A stretch of 64,000 nucleotides of DNA from Clostridiales bacterium (GTDB taxonomy: Bacteria > Bacillota > Clostridia > Christensenellales > Aristaeellaceae). This document shows positions 27,606 to 34,885 of the stretch, piece after piece. The stretch's first letter is position 1, and every line of letters begins with the position of its first letter. The position numbers were made by a program, and so were the translations under genes. Where the stretch lies: contig SVGY01000008.1 in NCBI GenBank assembly GCA_015056145.1, positions 1-64,000 of the forward strand, read 5' to 3'. The notes under the pieces were generated by a model. The model was not told where the DNA came from. It searched no databases and saw only the letters and a program-made list of their open reading frames with translations.

Positions 27606-28391
27606 ATGAGCATTCAGGTTAAACTGCCTTTTTTCAACGCCCTGCGCATTGCGGACAGTGGTCAGTGCTTCCGCTGGCGCAATGCGGGGGAGGGCTGCTG
27701 GCGCATTCCCGCCTTTGGCAAGGTGCTGATTTTGCGGGAACTGGGCGGGGGAATGCTGGAGCTGGATGCCAAAAACACAGAATGGGAAGAACTCTGGCGG
27801 GACTATTTTGACGCAGACACGGATTACGAAGCGGTTACCGCCTCCATCCACAGGAAGGATGAGTATCTTCTCAGCGCAGCCGAAGCATCCCGGGGGATAA
27901 GGATCCTGCGGCAGCCCCTGTGGGAGACGGTGATCAGCTTCCTGGTGAGCCAGAACAATAACATCCCCCGCATCCGCAAAAACCTGACCGCCCTTTGCGG
28001 CGGTGAAGAGGCTCCCTTTCCCGGCCCGGAACAGGTGGCTGCCCTGACGGAGGAAAATCTCCGGCAGATGGGCATGGGATACCGTGCCCCCTATATCAAA
28101 AAAGCCGCCCTCAAATATTTGGAGGACGGCACGGAAAAGATGAGCTTTCCCACCTATGGGGATGCAAAGGCCTATTTTGAAAGCTATACAGGCATCGGGC
28201 CCAAGGTAGCGGACTGCATCAGCCTCTTCGGGTTGGGAAAAAAAGATGCGTTCCCCATGGATACATGGATGAAACGCATCGTTGCCCGCCATTATGGCGG
28301 AATTTTTCCCATCGGCAGGTACCCCGGCACAGCGGGGATCCTGCAGCAGTGGATGTTTTACTATGAACGGATGAGCGAAAATCAGCCCTGA
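27606..28391 (+). CDS. OGG1-like 8-oxoguanine DNA glycosylase/lyase
   Basis: A 261-residue base-excision repair glycosylase of the helix-hairpin-helix superfamily. Residues 1-110 form the OGG-type N-terminal beta domain (DSGQCFRWR). WETVISFLVSQNNNIPRI is the family helix signature. The hairpin TGIGPKVADCISLFG carries the expected catalytic Lys, and FPMDTWMKR holds the catalytic Asp. It follows the EndoQ-like/UvrD fusion by 47 bp, giving two damaged-base repair genes side by side. Its 3' end overlaps the convergent small gene by ten bases. Confidence 0.9.
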   Translation: MSIQVKLPFFNALRIADSGQCFRWRNAGEGCWRIPAFGKVLILRELGGGMLELDAKNTEWEELWRDYFDADTDYEAVTASIHRKDEYLLSAAEASRGIRILRQPLWETVISFLVSQNNNIPRIRKNLTALCGGEEAPFPGPEQVAALTEENLRQMGMGYRAPYIKKAALKYLEDGTEKMSFPTYGDAKAYFESYTGIGPKVADCISLFGLGKKDAFPMDTWMKRIVARHYGGIFPIGRYPGTAGILQQWMFYYERMSENQP

Positions 28392-28633
28392 AGGCCGGCT
28401 TCCTGACGCTCCATGTTTTCCACCACCACGTCGTAGATCTCGCCCAGGGAAGCGGCGTATTCCAGCAGCTGCCAGGGCTCGTTGGTATGGAAGTGAATCT
28501 TGATCAGGTCCTCGTCGCCCACGGCCAGCAGGCAGTCGCCCTTGAGGTTTTCGGTGATGTAATCGTTGATGGCGTCCTCGTCCAGATTGGTGCCTTCGAT
28601 CAAAAGCTGAGTATCAAACTTGAATTCCAACAT
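28382..28633 (-). CDS. Stand-alone FakA/DAK-type C-terminal domain protein
   Basis: An 83-residue protein resembling the extreme C-terminal part of fatty-acid kinase FakA and related dihydroxyacetone-kinase-like proteins: EFKFDTQLLIEG, a GDEDLIKIHFHTNEP segment and VVVENMERQ. In FakA this region binds the partner that presents the fatty acid. Here it is alone, with AAGGAGA before the ATG, so it is a real small gene and not a broken FakA. It may act in trans with a FakB/DegV or DAK protein encoded elsewhere. Confidence 0.75.
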   Translation of the reverse strand: MLEFKFDTQLLIEGTNLDEDAINDYITENLKGDCLLAVGDEDLIKIHFHTNEPWQLLEYAASLGEIYDVVVENMERQEAGLQG

Positions 28634-28768
28634 GATAGAAGATCTCCTTTCAAAAAAAATGATTCCGAATAACCATTTAGATTATACCGAAAATCCTCTT
28701 TCCTGGCAAGAGAAAATGCTTTTTGGCCTTGAATCGCTTAAATCTGAGAAAAGATTTTAAAATCATGG

Positions 28769-28797
28769 TTGACTAAGCAGCCGAACGGCGTTATAAT
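28769..28797 (+). promoter_or_regulatory. promoter for rpsU
   Basis: TTGACT at 28769-28774, a 17-bp spacer and TATAAT at 28792-28797, about 68 bp before the rpsU GTG start. The leader shows no clear riboswitch. Confidence 0.8.
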
Positions 28798-28864
28798 AAC
28801 TTCATAACTGCCGTAGTACGTTGTATACGATACTGAGGCAGACTGAGCGAGGGGAGGGATAACA

Positions 28865-29038
28865 GTGTCCGAGGTACGCATCCGCGAAAACGAATCCCTG
28901 GAAAGCGCTCTGAAGCGGTTCAAACGTCAATGTGCTCGCACGGGTGTTTTGGCAGAGGCTCGCAAGCGTGAGCATTATGAAAAGCCCAGCGTGAAACGCA
29001 AGAAGAAAGCAGAGGCTGCACGTAAGCGCAAGTACTGA
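28865..29038 (+). CDS. rpsU: 30S ribosomal protein S21
   Basis: A 57-residue basic protein reading [20 protein letters not shown] at its start and ending in a Lys/Arg-rich tail ([18 protein letters not shown]), the full S21 pattern. It starts with GTG, supported by GGGAGGG seven bases upstream. S21 binds the 30S subunit near the anti-Shine-Dalgarno region and assists initiation. It has its own promoter and terminator, so it is a single-gene unit. Confidence 0.96.
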   Translation: MSEVRIRENESLESALKRFKRQCARTGVLAEARKREHYEKPSVKRKKKAEAARKRKY

Positions 29039-29104
29039 TTCAACATCAGGGAAAATCCGCCGCCCGGAAGGGTTATGGCGCCAAGGAATTATTTCCTCGA
29101 AAAG

Positions 29105-29136
29105 GCTGCATGGCTGAAAGGCTGTGCAGCTTTTTT
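29105..29136 (+). terminator. terminator of rpsU
   Basis: GCTGCA (29105-29110) pairs with TGCAGC (29125-29130), followed by TTTTTT. Between here and 29311 the sequence is AT-rich leader for the GH9 gene; I see no well-placed promoter I would defend. Confidence 0.65.
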
Positions 29137-29311
29137 CGTGCTGAAATCGGCTTGTTGTTTCGCTTTTTTCGTCTGCGTTTTCGCCCGAATTTTCGTTTAA
29201 AAACAAGTGTTTGTCATCTTGTGTTTTTTTTGTATATGTGATAAAATGCCACAAGTTACGCATCCCAGTGAACCCAGATCACTACCAATGGAAAATGCGA
29301 GGAATGCAGCT

Positions 29312-31795
29312 ATGAGCAAAGAAAACGGATTTGTTCTTAATACCGGGTTGGGTTATTTTCAAAACCAGGGCGTTGATGTAATGGCCTTCAGTGATTTTTA
29401 TCCCGCTGGCCACCAGAGCGGCGTGAGTATTCTTATGCACGGAAACCGTGTGGCCACCAACGGAGACCTGCGTTTTGAGCAGACTCCCGGCCAGTGGCAG
29501 CCCCTGCCCAAGCAGGGCGAACGCAAGCTGGATGAGGAAAACAATACCATCACCACCAGCCTGCATTATCCGGATATGGAATGCCACCTCAAAGGTTTCA
29601 ATCCCCTGATTTATCCTGATTACGAGTTTGACTATCAGGTAAGCGTAAAGGGCGAAGGGGATGCCGTTGTGGTTACGGTTGACCTGGATAAGCCCATCCC
29701 CGAGGAATACCTGGGCAAAATGTGCTTTAATATGGAACTGTTCCCGGCGGCCCTTTTCGGCAAGCCCTGGATCATGGATAACAAGCAGGGCATTTTCCCC
29801 ACTCAGCCCAACGGCCCCACCCTGAGCATGCCTTCCAACTACGACAAGACCGCCACCCTGAAGCCGGACACCGACAGACCTGCTATCCGGGAGATGCTCT
29901 CCGGAGACGGCAAGGGCTACAATCCCATGATTGCCGATGATATCATCGCCGAGCCCTATGCAGTAGGCCGCCGTTTTACCGTGCGCCCCGATGATCCCCT
30001 GAACCGCTTCACCGTGGAAAGCAAAACCGCCGATTTGAAGCTTTACGACGGCCGCATGAATCACAATAACGGCTGGTTCGTTATCAGCAGTGAGATCCCT
30101 GCTGGCGCAGCCAAGGCTGCCATTCAGTGGATTATCACTCCCAACCTTGTGCCCGAATGGCGTTATACCCCTGTGGTGCAGCTTTCTCAGGTGGGCTATA
30201 TGCCTTCCCAGAGCAAGGTCGCCATTGTGGAAATGGACAAGCGGGAAGAAGCACGCAGCGAGATCCGTCTGTACCGCATCGGCGAAAAAGGTCCGAAACT
30301 GGTCAAAAGCGGTTTGGGCGAGGAATGGGGCACCTTCCTGCGCTACAACTACCTGCGTTTTGATTTTACCGACGTGACCGAAGAAGGCCTTTACAAGGTG
30401 TGCTACGGCGACAGTGAATCCTCTGTGTTCCGCATTGCCAGAGACGTTTACGACCGTGGGGTGTGGCAGCCGGTGCTGGAGTACTTCCTGCCGGTGCAGA
30501 TGTGCCATATGAGGGTTAATGAAAAGTATCGTGTGTGGCATGACCTGTGCCATAATGATGACGCCCGCATGGCTCCTGTAAATTTCAACCATTACGACGG
30601 TTACGCTCAGGGCCCCTCCACCATGACCAAATATCAGCCCGGCGAGCATGTGCCCGGCCTGAATGTGGGCGGCTGGCACGATGCAGGCGATTTTGACCTG
30701 CGTGTGGAATCCCAGTCTGGCGAAAGCTACATCCTGGCGCTGGCATACGAGGCCTTCCATGTGGACTACGACGCCACCACCATTGATCAGAGCCGCAAGC
30801 TGGTGGAAATCCATCAGCCCGACGGCCGCAATGATATTTTGCAGCAGATCGAGCATGGCGCTCTCACTGTGGTGGGTGGCTACCGTGCGCTGGGCCGGCT
30901 GTATCGGGGTATTATCTGCGGCGATATGCGCCAGTATGTTCTCCTGGGCGATTCTGCAGCCATGACGGATAACCAGATCAGCAGCGATGATCGCTGGGTG
31001 TTCACCGAGAACAATCCTCCCCGTGAGCTTTCCACAGCAGCCCATCTGGCCGCTGTGAGCCGTGTGCTCAAGGGCTTCAATGACGAGCTTTCCGCCCAGT
31101 CCCTGCAGGCATCCCGGGAGTTGTTTGATGTGACCGATGCCGCTGTCAGCGAGCATGCACGCATGGCCAAGGTTCACGCTGCCTGCGAGTTGCTTATCAC
31201 CACCAAAGAGGATAAGTACAAGGCCCATATTCTGGCAGAAAAGGACTTCATCTGCGAGAAGGCCAAGCATATCGGCTGGAACGTTGCCCGGGCCCTGAAG
31301 GATATCGGCGACAAAGCCTTCACTGCTGCTTTCCGAAACGCTCTCCTGCCGGTAAAGACAGAAATGGAGAAAATGAGCAATGAAACCCCCTATGGTATTC
31401 CTTACCGTCCCCGCATCTGGGGCGCAGGCTGGGAAGTGCAGCGGCTGGGCTACCAGTATTACTTCCTGCACAAGGCCTTCCCCGAGCTCTTTGGGCCGGA
31501 ATTGATTTTCAGCTCCCTGAACTTCGTGCTGGGTTGCCATCCCGGTTCCAACACCGTCTCCTTTGCCTCCGGTGTGGGAGCCAAATCTGCCACCACTGCC
31601 TATGGCATGAACCGTGCGGATTTCTCCTATGTTCCCGGCGGCGTTATCTCCGGCACGGCGCTCATCCGCCCCGACTTCCCCGAGCTGCTCACCTGGCCCT
31701 TCCTGTGGCAGCAGACCGAGTATGTTCTCGGCGGCGGCTCCTCTTGCTACATGTTCCTTGTGCTGGCAGCGCAGCAGCTGCTGGGTAAGGAGTAA
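29312..31795 (+). CDS. GH9 family glycoside hydrolase, no signal peptide
   Basis: A protein of about 827 residues with an N-terminal beta-rich region (including an Ig-like cellulase-N part with VVQLSQVGYMPSQSKVAIV near 290-310) and a C-terminal GH9 (alpha/alpha)6 barrel. The catalytic base region is GGWHDAGDFD near residue 456. The probable acid is the Glu in QQTEYVLGGGSS near the end. GH9 enzymes are mostly endoglucanases, but some are exo-acting on cello- or chito-oligosaccharides. No signal peptide precedes the chosen ATG (GAGG about ten bases upstream), nor any upstream in-frame start, so it is probably intracellular and works on imported oligosaccharides. Substrate uncertain. Confidence 0.85.
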   Translation: MSKENGFVLNTGLGYFQNQGVDVMAFSDFYPAGHQSGVSILMHGNRVATNGDLRFEQTPGQWQPLPKQGERKLDEENNTITTSLHYPDMECHLKGFNPLIYPDYEFDYQVSVKGEGDAVVVTVDLDKPIPEEYLGKMCFNMELFPAALFGKPWIMDNKQGIFPTQPNGPTLSMPSNYDKTATLKPDTDRPAIREMLSGDGKGYNPMIADDIIAEPYAVGRRFTVRPDDPLNRFTVESKTADLKLYDGRMNHNNGWFVISSEIPAGAAKAAIQWIITPNLVPEWRYTPVVQLSQVGYMPSQSKVAIVEMDKREEARSEIRLYRIGEKGPKLVKSGLGEEWGTFLRYNYLRFDFTDVTEEGLYKVCYGDSESSVFRIARDVYDRGVWQPVLEYFLPVQMCHMRVNEKYRVWHDLCHNDDARMAPVNFNHYDGYAQGPSTMTKYQPGEHVPGLNVGGWHDAGDFDLRVESQSGESYILALAYEAFHVDYDATTIDQSRKLVEIHQPDGRNDILQQIEHGALTVVGGYRALGRLYRGIICGDMRQYVLLGDSAAMTDNQISSDDRWVFTENNPPRELSTAAHLAAVSRVLKGFNDELSAQSLQASRELFDVTDAAVSEHARMAKVHAACELLITTKEDKYKAHILAEKDFICEKAKHIGWNVARALKDIGDKAFTAAFRNALLPVKTEMEKMSNETPYGIPYRPRIWGAGWEVQRLGYQYYFLHKAFPELFGPELIFSSLNFVLGCHPGSNTVSFASGVGAKSATTAYGMNRADFSYVPGGVISGTALIRPDFPELLTWPFLWQQTEYVLGGGSSCYMFLVLAAQQLLGKE

Positions 31796-31829
31796 TCGTT
31801 TCTGGATTATCTATCCATATTCCTGTGAT

Positions 31830-31878
31830 AAAACCAGGACTGCCCGGCAAAATGCCGCCGGGGCAGTCCTGGTTTTTT
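31830..31878. terminator. bidirectional terminator
   Basis: AAAACCAGGACTGCCC (31830-31845) pairs with GGGCAGTCCTGGTTTT (31861-31876) with T-runs on both strands. It separates the convergent GH9 and SSB genes. Confidence 0.9.
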
Positions 31879-31898
31879 ATGGTTGGTTCCAGCCGGTA

Positions 31899-32591
31899 TC
31901 AGTATTCCCGCAGGCCGGAAAAAGCTGGCTGATTGTTCATGCCCATATGGGGTTGAATGCCGGGAAATTCGTTTGCAGTTTCTTCCTTCATGGCGCTGAG
32001 ACGGCTCACGCTTACTTCGTAAGCCACCTTGTTGAGGATGGTTCCATCCTGCAGTTGTTTTTGGTAATTGCGGCTCTGGAAACGTCCTACCAGCTGCACC
32101 TTGTCGCCTATTTTCAGCCCTGCGGCATAGCGTGCCGTACGGCCCCAGGTGATGCAGGGAATGTAGTCGCTCTTGCCATAGGAACGATTCACTGCCAGCA
32201 TCAGGTCTGCAATTTCCCGGCCGAAGGGAGTGGTGCGGTAGCTGGGGGCCTTGCACAGTGCGCCGGTCAGCTGTACCCGGTTGGGGTTCTCCTCCTCATC
32301 CACCGGCAAAAGCCTCTGGGCAAAGGCGGTGATCAGCAGTCGCCCTGCACCTTCCACCACCTTGTTGTAGCTGCGCAGCTGTCCGTCCAGGCATAGCTCG
32401 CTGCCAGCGGTGATGGGTTCGTCAAGCAGCAGACGCTCGCTGAGGGTAATGGGCAGAAAATCCTCTGCGCCGCTGAGACGCGGCACTCTCAGAATGGTGG
32501 TGTAAAACTGTTCGCCAAACAGCTCGTGACCGAATTGCAGCGGCTGACATACCTGTCCCCGGAGATGGATGATGTTTCCTGTTTCTTCCAT
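31899..32591 (-). CDS. Tandem OB-fold single-stranded DNA-binding protein
   Basis: A 230-residue protein with two OB-like halves. The first (about 1-105) is divergent (GNIIHLRGQVCQPLQFGHEL). The second (about 108-205) is a clear SSB domain (NRVQLTGALCKAPSYRTTPF, AVNRSYGKSDYIPCI, LKIGDKVQLVGRFQSRNY). It lacks the acidic tip (DDDIPF-like) through which housekeeping SSB recruits partners and ends FSGLREY. GAGGTGA places the start at 32591. It lies 10 bp after the PdaB-like gene on the same strand. It is likely a paralogue for a special role, not the main SSB. Confidence 0.85.
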   Translation of the reverse strand: MEETGNIIHLRGQVCQPLQFGHELFGEQFYTTILRVPRLSGAEDFLPITLSERLLLDEPITAGSELCLDGQLRSYNKVVEGAGRLLITAFAQRLLPVDEEENPNRVQLTGALCKAPSYRTTPFGREIADLMLAVNRSYGKSDYIPCITWGRTARYAAGLKIGDKVQLVGRFQSRNYQKQLQDGTILNKVAYEVSVSRLSAMKEETANEFPGIQPHMGMNNQPAFSGLREY

Positions 32592-32601
32592 GTTTATCAC
32601 C

Positions 32602-33495
32602 TCATTGATCTTGTGTTGGTTCGTTGGTCTTTACCGGATGCTGTTTTCCCTGAACGTCGATGGTGTACTCCCCTTCAAGAAGGAGCTGGCTTACCGGGAT
32701 GATTTCAAACCCAAGCCCCTGATAGTACTGGATCACCGAAGGCAATGCGTTGACGATGTCGTTGGAATCGTTGTGGAAAAGGACGATATCGCCGTTATCC
32801 ACTCGATGGGTACATTGCTTGATGATGTCCTCCGTGCCACGGTCCTTCCAGTCCAAACTGTCGATGCTCCACTGCACGGCCTCGTATCCCTCGGCCCGGC
32901 TGACCTGGATGACCCGGTTGTTGTAATCTCCATAGGGGGGACGGAACAGCGTGGGTCTTACGCCGGTTAGCTTTTCCACCCGGTCGGACATTATGCGCAG
33001 TTCGTCCCGGATGGCCTTTTCTGAAAGCTGGCTCATGTGAGGGTGGGTGTCGGAGTGGTTGCCGATCTCATGCCCCCGGGCAGCGATTTCCTTGACCATA
33101 TCCGGATATTTTTCCACCCAGCCACCTACCAGAAAGAAGGTGGTCTTTACGTTGTATTTGTCCAGTATATCCAGTATGGCGATGGTTTTATCTGCCCCCC
33201 AGGAGGCATCGAAGCTGATGGCGATCTGTTTGTCCTGCTTTTCCACGCTGTAGATGGGCAGCTCCCGTTTGCCGGCCACCACTGCCACAGCGCTTTCGGC
33301 AGGGCTTGCCACATAGCACAGGGATACAGCCGCCAGACCCGCCAGAAGGCCTGCCTTTACTAAAATGCTTTTCCAGTTGCGGGAGACGGTTTTGGGTTTG
33401 CGGGGGGAAGAACTGGAGGATTCCTTTGGATCGGGGGAGCTTAGCTGCCGTCCTTTGGGGGTGAGCTTGAGGGGCTTGTTGCTCATGCCGGGCAT
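32602..33495 (-). CDS. PdaB-like membrane-anchored polysaccharide deacetylase
   Basis: A 297-residue NodB-domain protein. A basic, Ser-rich N-terminus of about 40 residues precedes one membrane anchor (about 45-70), and the catalytic domain faces outside. Motif 1 is SFDASWG, the variant of the spore-related PdaB/YlxY group, followed by NHSDTHPH and RPPYGDYN, with ALPSVIQYY near the end. AAAGGA five bases before the first ATG supports it. Relatives modify spore or cell-wall peptidoglycan. The neighbouring SSB gene follows in the same unit. Confidence 0.9.
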   Translation of the reverse strand: MPGMSNKPLKLTPKGRQLSSPDPKESSSSSPRKPKTVSRNWKSILVKAGLLAGLAAVSLCYVASPAESAVAVVAGKRELPIYSVEKQDKQIAISFDASWGADKTIAILDILDKYNVKTTFFLVGGWVEKYPDMVKEIAARGHEIGNHSDTHPHMSQLSEKAIRDELRIMSDRVEKLTGVRPTLFRPPYGDYNNRVIQVSRAEGYEAVQWSIDSLDWKDRGTEDIIKQCTHRVDNGDIVLFHNDSNDIVNALPSVIQYYQGLGFEIIPVSQLLLEGEYTIDVQGKQHPVKTNEPTQDQ

Positions 33496-33540
33496 CGCCG
33501 TCCTTTCGGAATAAGGGTTACGATGGAATGTATGTATAAA

Positions 33541-33565
33541 AAAAGGCCGGTAGAACCGGCGTTTT
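33541..33565. terminator. short bidirectional hairpin
   Basis: GCCGGT (33546-33551) pairs with ACCGGC (33555-33560), with A-run before and T-run after. The stretch 33496-33715 between the PdaB-like gene and the dehydrogenase terminator otherwise holds no gene I can support. Confidence 0.5.
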
Positions 33566-33715
33566 TCTTTTTCGGCAAAGGTGGTGCGGAAAGGGCAAAA
33601 GAAGCGGTTTTTGGCTTGGTTGCGTCAGCTTTTTCAGGATATGATTGCTGGTTGTTCTGTATTCATCGTACCTTTTTCGTTCCTTGTGCATCCATCAGGA
33701 ACAGATAAGCACAAA

Positions 33716-33762
33716 TCAAAAAGCCCTTCAGGAAGAAAAAGCTTCTTCCCGAAGGACGAAAA
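33716..33762 (-). terminator. terminator of the dehydrogenase gene
   Basis: On the minus strand a long stem (CCTTCGGGAAGAAGC with CTTCCTGAAGG, one bulge) is followed by GCTTTTTG. It lies eight bases after the dehydrogenase stop. Confidence 0.75.
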
Positions 33763-33769
33763 AATGAAA

Positions 33770-34720
33770 TCAACCGTTGATGAGGTTTTCGGGCTTCTGG
33801 CCGGAAAATACCCGCAGGATCTGCCGACTGGCTTCGGCAGCCATATCGTAGCGGGTACCGGCGGTGTTGCTGCCGATGTGGGGAGTCAGGATGACGTTGT
33901 CCAGTGGCCAGAGGGCTGGGTTTACATTGGGTTCATCCGGGAAAACATCCAGGCCTGCGCCGGCGATGCTGCGGCGGTTCAGCGCATCCAGCAGGGCTGC
34001 TTCGTCAATGACGGGCCCACGGGCAGTGTTGATGAGGAAAGCGGTAGGTTTCATCAGGGCGATCATTTCCCTGTTGATGAGGCCACGGGTTTCCGGAGTG
34101 CTGGGGCAGTGAAGGCTGACAAAATCGGCCTGAGCCATCAGCTCTTCAAGAGACACCCGGATATCTCCCAGAGCATCCCGTTCCGGCTTGGGATTGCGGC
34201 TGTGGTAGAGTACCTTCATGCCCATAAGACGACCAAAATCTGCCACTTTGCCGCCGATGCGGCCCATGCCTACAATACCAAGCGTCGTCCCCTTAAGGGT
34301 GGTGCCCATGTTTTCGCCCATGCGGAAAAATTTCTGGCTGCCTTCCTGCCGCACGGCCTTGTCAAAGAAGGGCATCCTGCGGGCAAGGCCCAGCATGTGG
34401 GAGATGGCAACCTCAGCAGTGGCATCAGTGACGGTGTCCGGAATATTGCAGACCATCACGCCTGCTTTGGTGGCTGCAACCACATCGATGGAGTCGTAGC
34501 CTGCGCCATAGGCGCAAATGAGGCGCAGCTTGCCCGCTTTTTCGATCATGCCGGCCGGGAAGGCAGTGCAGGCAACAACAGCTTCTGCCTGGGGGAGAAT
34601 GGCATCCAGCTCGCCCTCAGAAAAGAGGGTTCCCGGTGCAGGAATATGCAGGGTGTGACCGGCAAGAACTTTGTCAAAGCCTTCCCGGGGCACGCCGTAA
34701 TTGATCAGAATATGGGCCAT
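33770..34720 (-). CDS. D-2-hydroxyacid dehydrogenase (glyoxylate/hydroxypyruvate reductase-like)
   Basis: A 316-residue NAD(P)-dependent dehydrogenase of the D-isomer-specific 2-hydroxyacid family. The nucleotide-binding loop is GIVGMGRIGG. The catalytic trio is the Arg in NTARGPVIDE, the Glu in DVFPDEP and the His in LTPHIGSNT. Substrate specificity among glyoxylate, hydroxypyruvate, 2-ketogluconate or phosphoglycerate cannot be fixed from motifs. It is a single-gene unit with its own promoter and terminator. Confidence 0.92.
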   Translation of the reverse strand: MAHILINYGVPREGFDKVLAGHTLHIPAPGTLFSEGELDAILPQAEAVVACTAFPAGMIEKAGKLRLICAYGAGYDSIDVVAATKAGVMVCNIPDTVTDATAEVAISHMLGLARRMPFFDKAVRQEGSQKFFRMGENMGTTLKGTTLGIVGMGRIGGKVADFGRLMGMKVLYHSRNPKPERDALGDIRVSLEELMAQADFVSLHCPSTPETRGLINREMIALMKPTAFLINTARGPVIDEAALLDALNRRSIAGAGLDVFPDEPNVNPALWPLDNVILTPHIGSNTAGTRYDMAAEASRQILRVFSGQKPENLING

Positions 34721-34760
34721 AGGGGGTCATTCCTTTCTGTGGGTGAGTCAGGCTGGAAAC

Positions 34761-34789
34761 ATAATAACAGCTTTTTTTCCGCCTGACAA
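34761..34789 (-). promoter_or_regulatory. promoter of the dehydrogenase gene
   Basis: Minus-strand TTGTCA (34789-34784), a 17-bp spacer and TATTAT (34766-34761), about 40 bp before the ATG. Confidence 0.75.
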
Positions 34790-34885
34790 TACGGATGTTT
34801 TGCAATTCTTCACAACCCCTTTCGCATAATATTCTCTTCGTACCCCCATCCTACTGGAAAAGCGGTGTTGGAGGACTGTATCTTT

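Noticed and set aside
29282-31540. A 752-codon minus-strand frame opposite the GH9 gene
   Set aside because: GH9 motifs read on the plus strand. The minus frame is a His/Gly/Ala-rich shadow.
33523-33708. A 61-codon frame between the PdaB-like and dehydrogenase genes
   Set aside because: It starts inside a terminator hairpin, lacks a ribosome site and has an implausible composition.
34800-34830. TTGCAA and CATAAT as a promoter for the FAD/Rieske gene
   Set aside because: The spacer is 19 bp and the -10 is imperfect; too weak to list as a feature.
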